Positions 1-8,110 of a stretch of DNA of 64,000 nucleotides are shown here, piece after piece; positions within the stretch are counted from its first letter, which is position 1, and every line of letters begins with the position of its first letter. Below the pieces are notes generated by a model. The model had not been told where the DNA came from. It saw only the letters and a program-made list of their open reading frames with translations, and made no database searches. Source of the DNA: Orlajensenia sp001423545. GTDB lineage: Bacteria > Actinomycetota > Actinomycetes > Actinomycetales > Microbacteriaceae. The position numbers and the translations under genes were made by a program. Location of the stretch: positions 930,001-994,000 of the forward strand of contig LMOK01000003.1 of NCBI GenBank assembly GCA_001423545.1, written 5' to 3'.

Positions 1-1410
1 GCGGTGCGTCTGCTTGATGCGATTGGTGAGCTCTGTCACCTGGTTGTAGATCGAGCGACGCTCCTTCATGAGCTCGCTGATCTTCTTGTTCGCGTACATG
101 ACGGTCGTGTGGTCGCGGTTGCCGAACAACTGACCGATCTTGGGCAGGGAGAGGTTCGTCAGCTCGCGGCAGAGGTACATCGCGATCTGGCGAGCTGTGG
201 CCACGGCCTGTGATCGGCTCGAGCCGTAGAGGTCGTCGACGGAGAGCTTGAAGTAGTCAGCGGTGTGGGTGATGATGTCGACCGGCGCGATGACGTTGTC
301 CTCATCGAGGGTGATGAGGTCCTTCAGCACGGTTTGCACGAGAGCCATGTCGACCGGGGTCCGGTTGAGACTGGCGAAGGCCGTGACCCGGATCAGGGTT
401 CCCTCGAGCTCGCGGATGTTCGATGACACCTTGGTGGCGATGAACTCGAGGATGTCGTCGGGGACCTGGAGCTTGTCGTTCTGCGCCTTCTTGCGAAGGA
501 TGGCGATGCGCGTCTCGAGGTCGGGCGCCTGGACGTCGGTGATGAGGCCCCACTCGAAGCGGCTCCGCATCCTGTCCTCGAAGCCGGTGAGGTGCTTCGG
601 CGGCAGGTCGGACGTGATCACGACCTGCTTGTTGTGGTCGTGCAGGGTGTTGAAGGTGTGGAAGAACGCCTCCTGCGTCTCCGCCTTACCCTGCAGGAAC
701 TGGATGTCGTCGATCAGCAGGATGTCGATGTTGCGGTACCGAGCCTGGAAGACGGATCCGCGGTTGTTCGCGATCGAGTTGATGAAGTCGTTCGTGAACT
801 CCTCGGAACTCACATAGCGAACACGGATGCCGGGATAGAGGCTCATCGCGTAGTGACCGATGGCGTGGAGAAGGTGGGTCTTTCCCAGTCCCGACTCGCC
901 ATAGACGAAGAGGGGGTTGTACGCCTTCGCCGGCGCCTCCGCCACGGCGACGGCCGCGGCATGGGCGAACCGGTTCGACTGCCCGATGACGAAGTTGTCG
1001 AAGCTGTACTTCTGGTTCAGCCGGGTGTCGCTCGAGCGCTCGGGCTGGGTCGTCTCGAACACCGACTGCGGAGTCGCCGGGGTCTCGACCTCGTTGGGCT
1101 GTTCCATCGGGGCCGCGATGTCGGGCCGCAGGTTGTCCTGTTCCAGCTCCGGGTTGACGACGACGTAGAAGTTCGTGACCTCGGTCGGCAGTGTCGCGAG
1201 GGCGGCCAGGAGTGCGACGCGCATCCGCTGGTTCAACATGCTCGCGGTGAAATCGTTCGGAACCTCCAGATAGAAGGTGCCGGCCGCGATTCCCTTCGGC
1301 TCCACGAGGCCGAGGAATCCATAGAGCATGGGGGTGACGCTCTTGTCTCCGCCGAGCTGGGTGAGGACGTCCTGCCAGACCTCATCGATCGGTCGTTCGC
1401 CCTCAGCCAT
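1..1410 (-). CDS. dnaA: Chromosomal replication initiator DnaA (3' end cut by window edge)
   Basis: DnaA binds DnaA boxes at oriC, melts the origin and helps load the DnaB helicase. The reading frame runs leftward from ATG at 1408-1410 to base 1 without a stop (470 codons), so only the last few residues are missing. Domain I is at about residues 1-85 and is followed by a short Pro/Glu-rich linker. The AAA+ core has Walker A GESGLGKTH and Walker B ILLIDDIQFL. Domain IV carries the box-recognition signature GNRDHTTVMYA near the end. It is divergent from rpmH across a 387-bp gap with DnaA-box-like sites, which suggests autoregulation. The origin and dnaN are expected just left of the window (inference). 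Confidence 0.98.
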   Translation of the reverse strand, partial: MAEGERPIDEVWQDVLTQLGGDKSVTPMLYGFLGLVEPKGIAAGTFYLEVPNDFTASMLNQRMRVALLAALATLPTEVTNFYVVVNPELEQDNLRPDIAAPMEQPNEVETPATPQSVFETTQPERSSDTRLNQKYSFDNFVIGQSNRFAHAAAVAVAEAPAKAYNPLFVYGESGLGKTHLLHAIGHYAMSLYPGIRVRYVSSEEFTNDFINSIANNRGSVFQARYRNIDILLIDDIQFLQGKAETQEAFFHTFNTLHDHNKQVVITSDLPPKHLTGFEDRMRSRFEWGLITDVQAPDLETRIAILRKKAQNDKLQVPDDILEFIATKVSSNIRELEGTLIRVTAFASLNRTPVDMALVQTVLKDLITLDEDNVIAPVDIITHTADYFKLSVDDLYGSSRSQAVATARQIAMYLCRELTNLSLPKIGQLFGNRDHTTVMYANKKISELMKERRSIYNQVTELTNRIKQTHR

Positions 1411-1797
1411 ACCCACTCGCATTCATTCGATATGCCGCCGGAAGGAAATGCCTCGACGCTGAGCTTGCCCGGTCGGCAAAGTATTCACAAAGTTATCCAC
1501 CTCCTGTGTGGAATACAGGCGATTTCTCAGGTTTGATGCACCCAAGGCTGGGGATAACTTGGTTCCACACGCTACTGGGGGCATTCAAGGGGATCAAATC
1601 CCGATCAAGTTCCGGCGTGTCGATGCCACGAGAAACCTCCGAGTGTGTGGAGAATTTCAGGTTTGGCCCCGTCCCGGTTTGACCATAGGGCGGGCAGGGC
1701 CTAGTTTTAATCAGTTGACGACGAGCCTTCTGGCTCCCCCCTGCCTTCCCGCCGCTGAACACGGTGCGTGGAGAACCAAGACTGTGGAGATCACCCC
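1411..1797. promoter_or_regulatory. dnaA-rpmH intergenic region with degenerate DnaA boxes
   Basis: This 387-bp gap between divergent dnaA and rpmH has no gene. It holds several matches to the DnaA box TTATCCACA: TTATCCACC at 1493-1501 (8/9), TGGGGATAA at 1549-1557 (reverse, 8/9), TGTGGAGAA at 1646-1654 (reverse, 8/9), GTATTCACA at 1481-1489 (8/9 against TTATNCACA), and weaker ones at 1507-1515 and 1783-1791. It probably contains both promoters and DnaA-binding sites controlling dnaA. In most actinobacteria the main oriC lies on the other side of dnaA, so this is more likely a regulatory or auxiliary region. Confidence 0.6.
1679..1707 (+). promoter_or_regulatory. Probable rpmH-rnpA promoter
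   Basis: TTGACC at 1679-1684 and TAGTTT at 1702-1707 are separated by 17 bp, a sigma70-like arrangement. It would give a leader of roughly 85 nt before rpmH. A second TTGACG at 1715-1720 has no clear -10 partner. Confidence 0.45.
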
Positions 1798-1935
1798 ATG
1801 AGCAAGAGAACGTTCCAGCCGAACAACCGCCGCCGCGCGAAGGTTCACGGCTTCCGTCTGCGTATGCGGACCCGTGCGGGCCGCTCGATCCTCGCTGCGC
1901 GTCGTCGCAAGGGCCGCACCGAACTCTCCGCCTAA
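1798..1935 (+). CDS. rpmH: 50S ribosomal protein L34
   Basis: L34 is a small basic protein of the large ribosomal subunit. The 45-residue product begins MSKRTFQPNNRRRAKVHGF, typical of the family in length and sequence, and most later residues are Arg, Lys or Ala. It lies divergent to dnaA and 9 bp before rnpA, the conserved bacterial order. No strong Shine-Dalgarno site is visible; the start is fixed by homology to the family N-terminus. Confidence 0.97.
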   Translation: MSKRTFQPNNRRRAKVHGFRLRMRTRAGRSILAARRRKGRTELSA

Positions 1936-1944
1936 GCGGCTGAG

Positions 1945-2280
1945 GTGCTCGCTCGAGCGAACCGGGTCACGAGTGCCGGCGACTACAAAGTCACCGTGCG
2001 TCGTGGTCGTCGGTTCGTGGGAGCGAACACCGTCGCCTACGTGCGACCCAATCCGGAGAGCACCCAGGTGCGCTTCGGATTCATCGTCGCCAAGAACGTC
2101 GGCACTGCGGTGCGACGGAACACGGTGAGACGTCGGTTGAAGGCTGCGAGTTACGAGATGGTCGGTTCGATGACCCCGGGAACGGATGTCGTCATCCGCG
2201 CGCTCCCCGGGGCTTTCGATGCTTCGTGGGTTACTCTGCGGGCTGAGGTCGTTCGGGCCGTGACCAAGGGCGTGATGTGA
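1945..2280 (+). CDS. rnpA: Ribonuclease P protein component
   Basis: This is the protein subunit of RNase P, which assists the catalytic RNA in trimming tRNA 5' leaders. The 111-residue product starts at GTG 1945 nine bases after rpmH. It has the family RNR-type motif RRNTVRRRLK in the middle and the conserved FGFIVAKNVGTAVRRN region before it. Its TGA stop overlaps the yidD GTG start (GTGA), so rnpA and yidD are probably translationally coupled. Confidence 0.96.
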   Translation: MLARANRVTSAGDYKVTVRRGRRFVGANTVAYVRPNPESTQVRFGFIVAKNVGTAVRRNTVRRRLKAASYEMVGSMTPGTDVVIRALPGAFDASWVTLRAEVVRAVTKGVM

Positions 2281-2588
2281 ATACCGCTGTGACTGCTGCC
2301 GTTCTGGCGCCGCGCAATGCGGCCGTCGTTCTGATTCGCGGTTATCGCGCGGTCATCTCGCCCCTCTACGGCGATGTCTGCCGGTACTACCCGTCGTGTT
2401 CTGCGTACACCCTGCAGGCGATCCAGGAACATGGCGTGGTGATCGGATCGGGTCTCGGCGTGAAGCGCATCGCCCGATGCCACCCGTGGGCTGAGGGCGG
2501 GATCGATGACGTTCCCCTGAAGAAGGTCCGCCGCTATCGCGTGACCCCGTTCGGTTTTGTAGTTGCTGAGAGCCAAGGAAAGGGCTGA
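2277..2588 (+). CDS. yidD: Membrane protein insertion efficiency factor YidD
   Basis: YidD is a small protein that aids YidC-dependent insertion of membrane proteins. The 103-residue product has the diagnostic block LIRGYRAVISP, then CRYYPSCSAYTLQAI and a CHPW motif. It overlaps rnpA by 4 bp and lies 8 bp before yidC, the standard order. The C-terminal 20 residues are basic and less conserved. Confidence 0.95.
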   Translation: MNTAVTAAVLAPRNAAVVLIRGYRAVISPLYGDVCRYYPSCSAYTLQAIQEHGVVIGSGLGVKRIARCHPWAEGGIDDVPLKKVRRYRVTPFGFVVAESQGKG

Positions 2589-2596
2589 CCCTCACG

Positions 2597-3583
2597 ATGG
2601 ACCTTATTGGAACGATTCTCTGGCCACTCAAATGGGTGGTCGAGCTTCTCCTCGTCGGCTGGCACCAGCTCTTCGAGGCCATCGGCATGGACCCCGCCGC
2701 AGGCATCACCTGGGTGCTGTCGATCGTGGGCCTCGTGGTCGTCGTTCGCGCAGCTCTCATCCCGATCTTCGTTCGCCAGATCAAGAACCAGCGCCGGATG
2801 CTCGAGGTTGCTCCGCAGCTGAAGAAGATCCAGGAGAAGTACAAGGGCAAGAAGGACCAGTTCTCGCGCGAGGCCATGTCCCGCGAGACCATGGAGCTCT
2901 ACAAGAAGACGGGGACGAACCCGCTCAGCTCCTGCCTCCCGTTGCTCATCCAGATGCCGATCTTCTTCGCGCTGTTCTCGGTGCTCAATGACGCGCAGCA
3001 CTCGAAGGCCGGCGTCGGCCCGCTCAACGACACTCTGGCCGAGCAGTTCGGCTCCGCCAAGCTCTTCGGCATCGCTCCCCTTCACGATTCCTTCGCTTCG
3101 CAGTGGACGCTGATGACCTCAGGTGAGCCCTACGTCGCCGCCGTCATGTGGATCGCCGGCGTGATGGTCGTGCTCATGACCGCCTCGCAGTTCTTCACGC
3201 AGCTGCAGATCGTGTCGAAGAACATGTCGCCGGAGACCAAGGCGAGCCCCATGTTCCGTCAGCAGCGCGTTCTTCTCTACCTCCTCCCCCTGGTCTTCGC
3301 CTTCTCGGGCGTCGCCTTCCCGCTCGGCGTGATGTTCTACTGGCTCACCTCGAACATCTGGACCATGGTTCAGCAGTTCATCGTGATCCGGAACATGCCG
3401 ACCCCCGGCAGTGAGGCCGCGAAGGCCCGCGAGGCTCGCCTTGCGCGCAAGGGCAAGCTCGAGGCCAAGGACGGCGACATCATCGTGCTCGAGGAGCCGA
3501 AGAGGACGACCACTCAGCGCCAGCAGCCCATGAGCAAGGACCGCGCGAAGAAGCAGGCCAAGCCCGGCGATGCCGGCAGCTGA
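2597..3583 (+). CDS. yidC: Membrane protein insertase YidC
   Basis: YidC/Oxa1 inserts proteins into the cytoplasmic membrane, alone or with SecYEG. The 328-residue protein has an N-terminal hydrophobic segment, a membrane segment near residues 30-55, a charged cytosolic hairpin (about 55-110) and the conserved SSCLPLLIQMPIFFALF segment, then further hydrophobic stretches at about 180-200 and 225-260. It lacks the large periplasmic domain of proteobacterial YidC, as usual for Gram-positives. The C-terminal 60 residues are Lys/Arg-rich, fitting ribosome contact. ATG 2597 follows yidD closely. Confidence 0.96.
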   Translation: MDLIGTILWPLKWVVELLLVGWHQLFEAIGMDPAAGITWVLSIVGLVVVVRAALIPIFVRQIKNQRRMLEVAPQLKKIQEKYKGKKDQFSREAMSRETMELYKKTGTNPLSSCLPLLIQMPIFFALFSVLNDAQHSKAGVGPLNDTLAEQFGSAKLFGIAPLHDSFASQWTLMTSGEPYVAAVMWIAGVMVVLMTASQFFTQLQIVSKNMSPETKASPMFRQQRVLLYLLPLVFAFSGVAFPLGVMFYWLTSNIWTMVQQFIVIRNMPTPGSEAAKAREARLARKGKLEAKDGDIIVLEEPKRTTTQRQQPMSKDRAKKQAKPGDAGS

Positions 3584-3611
3584 TTTCGATAGACACCCAG
3601 AGAGCAGAGCC

Positions 3612-4112
3612 ATGACGGACGTTCAGAACGCCACCACCCACTCCCCCACGCGTGAGCAACTGGAGCAGGAGGGGGACGTCGCAGCCGACTACATCGAGGA
3701 GTTCCTCGACATCTGCGACATTGACGGGGACATCGACATCGATGCCCGCAACGGCCGCGCCTATGTCTCGGTCAACGCCGAGGATGGTGCCAACCTGCGT
3801 GTGCTCGCCAAGGCCGACGTCGTGAATGCGCTGCAGGAACTCACCCGTCTCGCCGTCCAGGCGAAGACCGGAGTCTTCTCTCGTCTGATCCTCGACATCG
3901 GCGGTTCGCGCGATGCTCGCCAGGCCGAGCTCTCCTCTCTGGTCAGCCGTGCCATCGAGCGCATCGAAGGTGGAGCCGCTGAGGCCGCGCTTCCTCCCAT
4001 GTCCTCGTACGAGCGCAAGCTCGTTCACGATGTGGTCGCCGAGCGCGGCTACGTGTCCGAGTCCCGCGGCGAGGGTTCCGACCGTCATACCGTCATCACT
4101 CCTGCATCCTGA
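3612..4112 (+). CDS. jag: Jag/KhpB-type RNA-binding protein (KH and R3H domains)
   Basis: KhpB/Jag proteins bind RNA with KhpA and affect cell elongation and division in Gram-positives. The 166-residue product has an acidic N-terminus, a KH-like segment at about residues 45-105, and a C-terminal R3H domain with SSYERKLVHDVVAERGYVSE and the basic end RHTVI. The order yidC-jag-rsmG is conserved in actinobacteria. I chose ATG 3612; an upstream in-frame ATG at 3570 would overlap yidC. Confidence 0.93.
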   Translation: MTDVQNATTHSPTREQLEQEGDVAADYIEEFLDICDIDGDIDIDARNGRAYVSVNAEDGANLRVLAKADVVNALQELTRLAVQAKTGVFSRLILDIGGSRDARQAELSSLVSRAIERIEGGAAEAALPPMSSYERKLVHDVVAERGYVSESRGEGSDRHTVITPAS

Positions 4113-4127
4113 ACCGATCATCGGTGA

Positions 4128-4143
4128 TGTTTCACGTGAAACG
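4128..4143. promoter_or_regulatory. parS site 1 (ParB-binding site)
   Basis: The 16-mer TGTTTCACGTGAAACG matches the near-universal parS consensus TGTTTCACGTGAAACA at 15 of 16 positions. It lies between jag and rsmG, 8 bp before the rsmG start. Confidence 0.92.
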
Positions 4144-4151
4144 GCCTGCCC

Positions 4152-4790
4152 GTGGCTGACGAAGCCGTGAGTATCGAAGTCGAGCCGGCGGTCGCCGAGG
4201 AGATCTTCGGCGACAGAATCGATGTCGCCCGCGCTTTCACCGCGAACCTCGCCCGTCTCGGCGAGGAGTTGGGCCTGATCGGCCCCCTCGAGTTGCCGCG
4301 CCTGTGGACTCGGCACGTCCTGAACAGCGCGATCATGGCACCCCTGCTTCGCCCCGGCCGGGTCGGTGACATCGGCAGCGGTGCCGGACTTCCCGGCCTG
4401 GTGTTGGCGATAGCGCGCCCAGACGTGGACTTCGTGCTCATCGAGCCTATGGAGCGACGGGTCGCCTGGCTGCAGAGCCAGGTCGATGAACTCGGCCTCG
4501 ACAACGTCGAGGTTCTTCGTGCCCGGGCGGAGGAAGCCAAGCTGACTCCCCTGCTCGACCAGGTCACTGCGCGCGCGGTCAGTGCGCTTCGTACCCTCAT
4601 TCCCCTGACTGCTCCCCTGGTGAAGACCGGTGGCGAGCTCGTCCTGATGAAGGGCGCGAACGCCGAGCGGGAGATCGAGGCGGCTGCCAAGGTCATTCGC
4701 AAGTACCACCTTCTCGAGGTGGAGGTCCTCGTGCTCGGCGAAGGTGTGCTGAGCGAGGTCACTCGGGTCGTTCGGGCTACAGTGGACTAG
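4152..4790 (+). CDS. rsmG: 16S rRNA (guanine-N7)-methyltransferase RsmG (GidB)
   Basis: RsmG methylates N7 of G527 in 16S rRNA using S-adenosylmethionine; loss gives low-level streptomycin resistance in other bacteria. The 212-residue product has the SAM-binding motif GDIGSGAGLPGLVLA, then the acidic strand FVLIEPMERRVAWL. Later blocks ARAVSALRTL and GGELVLMKG match the family. The start GTG 4152 lies just after parS site 1. Neighbours jag and parA are canonical. Confidence 0.95.
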   Translation: MADEAVSIEVEPAVAEEIFGDRIDVARAFTANLARLGEELGLIGPLELPRLWTRHVLNSAIMAPLLRPGRVGDIGSGAGLPGLVLAIARPDVDFVLIEPMERRVAWLQSQVDELGLDNVEVLRARAEEAKLTPLLDQVTARAVSALRTLIPLTAPLVKTGGELVLMKGANAEREIEAAAKVIRKYHLLEVEVLVLGEGVLSEVTRVVRATVD

Positions 4791-4922
4791 TCCTCTCCCC
4801 CGGTGTTCGGGGCGGAGTTCCTCCACAGATTCGACGTTTCCGAACGTCGAATTCCGCGGATTCGGCACGATCGCCGGATGAGACGCGTATTCATCGAGTT
4901 GCGAAGTAGGAGTTTTCTGCAG

Positions 4923-6146
4923 ATGCCGAACGAGACCCGTCGCGGTTGGTTCCACCGCAAGGACGACGACGATCGATCGGCAGCGACTCCAGTCGATGGC
5001 GTGCAGTCGGAGCCGGCGAAAGAGGCGGATTCCGCCCCGAATACACGTCCCGACGATGCTGTGGGAGCCATCCTAAGCGCGAGTGCTGATGTCGCGGCCG
5101 AGGATTCCGCCGCTGAGATCGTCTCGAACGTTCCTGTGGAAGCCCCTCCGGTGCCTGAGACCGCTGGTGCAGATGATCAGGGAGGCCGGGCCGATGCCGA
5201 TCCAGTCGTACCAGAGGCCTCCCCCATTCCCGTACCGGCGGCTACGGTCTCGACCGAGGCCGAGACTCCGCTCGCCCGCGAAGTCGCTGATCACGCGCGC
5301 CGGCGCCAGGCGCTCGCATCCTCTCCCCTCCCCCTGCCTGATCGAACTCGTGTCTTCACGATCTCGAACCAGAAGGGTGGCGTCGGCAAGACCACCACGA
5401 CAGTGAACCTCGCTGCTGCGCTCGCGCTCTCCGGTGCCAAGGTGCTGGTCATCGATCTCGACCCTCAAGGGAACGCGTCGACGGCGCTCGGCGTCGAGCA
5501 CCGGTCAGACACGGCGAGCGTCTACGACGTCATCATCGGAGACTCGCCCCTGGGCGATGTCATCCAGGCGAGTCCGGAGGCAGGCGACCTGTCCTGTGTT
5601 CCCGCAACGATTCACTTGGCCGGAGCCGAGATCGAACTCGTCTCCCTCGTGGCGCGCGAGCAGCGTCTTCGTCGCGCGCTCGATCTGCACCTCAAGCAGA
5701 TGGAGGAACCGTACGACTACGTCTTCATCGACTGCCCTCCGTCTCTGGGACTGCTCACGATCAACGCCTTCGTGGCGGCCAACGAGGTCCTGATTCCGAT
5801 CCAGTGCGAGTACTACGCGTTGGAGGGCCTCAGCCAGTTGCTCAAGAACATCGAGTTGATCGAGAAGCACCTGAACCCCGAGCTCAACGTCTCGACGATC
5901 CTGCTGACCATGTACGACTCGCGTACCAACCTCGCGAATCAGGTCGCCCAAGATGTGCGCGACCACTTCCCGCAGCAGGTTCTCGCAACCATAATCCCCC
6001 GGTCAGTTCGCGTTTCCGAGGCTCCCAGCTACGGCCAGAGCGTCATCGGCTACGACCCCGGCTCGTCTGGCTCGCTGTCCTACCTCGAGGCAGCGGCTGA
6101 GATCGCCCGCCGCGGGGCCCCCATCATCGAAGGAGCACGCAGGTAA
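4923..6146 (+). CDS. parA: Chromosome partitioning ATPase ParA (Soj), with long N-terminal extension
   Basis: ParA is the nucleoid-binding ATPase that works with ParB and parS to segregate origins. ATG 4923 is preceded by AGGAG at 4908-4912, which decides the start over in-frame upstream ones. The 407-residue protein has about 140 residues of acidic, Ala/Pro/Glu-rich, probably disordered sequence before the deviant Walker A NQKGGVGKTTTTVNLA. Other blocks are DLDPQGNASTALG, FIDCPPSLGLLT and SVRVSEAPSYGQSV. The core is of standard length; the N-terminal extension is unusual compared with short ParA proteins. parB follows with a 1-bp overlap. Confidence 0.95.
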   Translation: MPNETRRGWFHRKDDDDRSAATPVDGVQSEPAKEADSAPNTRPDDAVGAILSASADVAAEDSAAEIVSNVPVEAPPVPETAGADDQGGRADADPVVPEASPIPVPAATVSTEAETPLAREVADHARRRQALASSPLPLPDRTRVFTISNQKGGVGKTTTTVNLAAALALSGAKVLVIDLDPQGNASTALGVEHRSDTASVYDVIIGDSPLGDVIQASPEAGDLSCVPATIHLAGAEIELVSLVAREQRLRRALDLHLKQMEEPYDYVFIDCPPSLGLLTINAFVAANEVLIPIQCEYYALEGLSQLLKNIELIEKHLNPELNVSTILLTMYDSRTNLANQVAQDVRDHFPQQVLATIIPRSVRVSEAPSYGQSVIGYDPGSSGSLSYLEAAAEIARRGAPIIEGARR

Positions 6147-7096
6147 TGGCGAAGCGAACAGGACTCGGCCGGGGTATCGGCGCCCTCATCCCCACAGGTG
6201 ACGACGAGCGAACCAGCCGACCGGTCGACGTCTTCTTCCCCGGTGCGCCCAGCGCCGAGGTCGAGGAACCGGAGGCCGCCCTCCTCGCGGTGCCCGGCGC
6301 GCGTCTGGCCCAGCTCAATCCAGCCGACATCGTGCCCAACGCCCATCAGCCGCGTTCGGTGTTCGTTGCCGAGGATCTCGCAGAGCTCGTGCACAGTGTG
6401 CGCGAGTTCGGAGTGCTGCAGCCGATCGTCGTGCGTCCCCACAATGACCTGCCGGGCAAGTATGAGCTCGTCATGGGCGAGCGGCGCCTGCGTGCGACCA
6501 AAGAAGTCGGACTCGAGACGATCCCGGCGGTCATCAAGGACACCGCCAACGAGGACATGCTGCGTGATGCCCTCCTGGAGAACCTCCACCGCTCCAACCT
6601 CAACCCGTTGGAGGAGGCGTCCGCCTATCAGCAGTTGCTGGCCGACTTCGGCATCACCCAGGAGGAGTTGGCCGGCCGTATTGGTCGTTCACGTCCGCAG
6701 ATCTCCAACACCCTGCGCCTGCTGAAGCTCCCGGAGCCCGTGCAACTGCGCGTGGCGGCGGGCGTCCTGACTGCTGGGCACGCTCGCGCCATCCTCTCGG
6801 TGGGTGACACCGAGGCCATGCAGGTGCTCGCCGACAAGATCGTGAACGAGGATCTGTCTGTTCGTGCGGCCGAGGCGGCCGCCGGCGCGACACCGAAGGT
6901 CGTGAAGACTCGACCCAATGCCGGGAAGCATCACGGGCACCTCGACGAGATCGCCACGGCTCTGGGCGACAGGCTCAACACACGCGTGAAGATCTCGCTG
7001 AGCGCCCGCAAGGGGCAGATCACGATCGACTTCGCCACCATTCAGGATCTCAACCGCATCCTCGAGGAGATGGGCGAGAACAACTTCCCCGCCTGA
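6146..7096 (+). CDS. parB: Chromosome partitioning protein ParB (Spo0J)
   Basis: ParB is a CTP-dependent clamp that loads at parS and spreads on DNA to form the partition complex. The 316-residue protein begins with the family's RTGLGRGIGALIP motif. The CTP-binding N-terminal domain has LHSV-type and GERRLRATKEVG blocks and ENLHRSNLNPLEEA, followed by the helix-turn-helix TQEELAGRIGRSRPQISN and a C-terminal dimerisation region. ATG 6146 overlaps the parA TAA. The gene ends just before a 34-bp palindrome containing a parS site. Confidence 0.96.
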   Translation: MAKRTGLGRGIGALIPTGDDERTSRPVDVFFPGAPSAEVEEPEAALLAVPGARLAQLNPADIVPNAHQPRSVFVAEDLAELVHSVREFGVLQPIVVRPHNDLPGKYELVMGERRLRATKEVGLETIPAVIKDTANEDMLRDALLENLHRSNLNPLEEASAYQQLLADFGITQEELAGRIGRSRPQISNTLRLLKLPEPVQLRVAAGVLTAGHARAILSVGDTEAMQVLADKIVNEDLSVRAAEAAAGATPKVVKTRPNAGKHHGHLDEIATALGDRLNTRVKISLSARKGQITIDFATIQDLNRILEEMGENNFPA

Positions 7097-7114
7097 CGTC
7101 GGCACCAGGCCAGA

Positions 7115-7148
7115 GAAACACCCCGTTTCACGTGAAACGGGGTGTTTC
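7115..7148. promoter_or_regulatory. parS site 2 inside a 34-bp perfect palindrome (probable parB terminator)
   Basis: The parS core CGTTTCACGTGAAACG at 7124-7139 is extended by perfectly complementary flanks to a 34-bp palindrome, 19 bp after the parB stop. In RNA this would fold into a strong GC-rich hairpin, so it could terminate the parAB transcript while binding ParB as DNA. No long U run follows (GTTTCGTCG). Confidence 0.85.
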
Positions 7149-7387
7149 GTCGTTCTGGGTCCCAGAGAGGCTGGCTATCTGAGTCGGCTGTTCATTTCAG
7201 CCACACGTGTGGTGCGGCCGGTGGGCCAGCGCGAGCACGAGCGACGTACGCGCTGGCCGTTTGGATCTATGAGGACGAACCCGTGCCTGAGTGGATCACT
7301 CAGTCATACTCCCACAGATCGGGTTGTGCGTATGCCGACCCTCCCCTCCCCCAGCCACCGCGAGCGGGACGTCAGGGTGAAGGCGGC

Positions 7388-7403
7388 GTTTCACGTGAAA
7401 CAT
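7388..7403. promoter_or_regulatory. parS site 3
   Basis: CGTTTCACGTGAAACA matches the parS consensus at 15 of 16 positions and lies in the non-coding region after parB. Confidence 0.92.
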
Positions 7404-7510
7404 CGAGCGCAGGCCCTCGTTCCGGCCTTGCACCAGCCCTTGGCCCTGGGGTGGCACGGCCACTCACGCTGTTGTTCAGGCATCCGTCCTTGCGATGACG
7501 TGGCCGCAGA

Positions 7511-7526
7511 TGTTTCACGTGAAACG
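7511..7526. promoter_or_regulatory. parS site 4
   Basis: TGTTTCACGTGAAACG matches the parS consensus at 15 of 16 positions, 123 bp after site 3. Confidence 0.92.
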
Positions 7527-7800
7527 CACCGCTGATATCTGGATCGGGCTCGCCGCAGCGGCCCCGCTGGTGCAGCTGCGCCAAGAGTCTTGCAGATGGT
7601 GGGCGGGCGGGGCGCAGGTGGAACGGCGCGCGGACGGAGTGGTGCGCGGACGGAGTGGTGCGCGGTAGGAGAGGCGCGCGCGGCTCCGGCTGACTGCTCA
7701 GTGGCGGAGGACATCACAGGGGTATCGGCTAGCTGATCCCACCAGGTACAGCCTTGCAACCGAGGACGTCGATCGACTCTGCTGGTGCAGCCCAGCGAGG

Positions 7801-7816
7801 AGTTTCACGTGGAACA
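7801..7816. promoter_or_regulatory. Degenerate parS site 5
   Basis: AGTTTCACGTGGAACA differs from the consensus at two positions, one of them breaking the palindrome. It may bind ParB weakly. Confidence 0.55.
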
Positions 7817-8088
7817 CCGAGATCTGCGGCCGGGCGAGCGCCTGAGGCAGTCGACGGGCGCTGCCCCCCCCTTTTTGTCGGTAGGGCACTGCCGGTGCGA
7901 TCGCACGCTAGGGCCTGGGCGCAGATTGGTATGCGTCATCACCCGGTGTGCTCACGAACATCAGGGTTGGCTCGGTGCGAGAGGGGTGGCAGTGATGCGC
8001 GCCCAGGCGCCCAGGCGCCCAGGCGCACTGCCCCGCACCACGATCACGGCGAGGCCAGCGTCACCGCAGGACGCGCTCTCCTCCGAGG

Positions 8089-8110
8089 TGACGTTTCACG
8101 TGAAACGTCA
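8089..8110. promoter_or_regulatory. parS site 6 within a 22-bp palindrome, overlapping the ddl stop codon
   Basis: CGTTTCACGTGAAACG at 8092-8107 is extended by TGA/TCA flanks to a 22-bp perfect palindrome. Its right end (8108-8110, TCA) is the complement of the TGA stop of the leftward ligase gene, so the site is partly within coding sequence. Confidence 0.9.

Larger units (their letters stand above)
7149..8088. other. About 0.9 kb without a recognisable gene (parS-rich)
   Basis: No open frame here has homology I recognise; the frames present are short, Arg/Pro-rich and resemble GC-driven noise. It contains parS sites 3, 4 and a degenerate fifth. Short tandem repeats are present: a 16-bp unit beginning GGACGGAGTGG twice at 7632-7663, and the 8-mer GCGCCCAG about 3.5 times near 7998-8026. 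A run of 8 C then 5 T lies at 7864-7876. It may serve as a ParB loading zone. Confidence 0.6.

Noticed and set aside
3480..4955. 491-codon frame antisense to jag and rsmG
   Set aside because: Complement of two well-supported genes; no family features.
7998..8026. CRISPR-like tandem repeats between parB and ddl
   Set aside because: The repeats are 8-16 bp, contiguous and without spacers.
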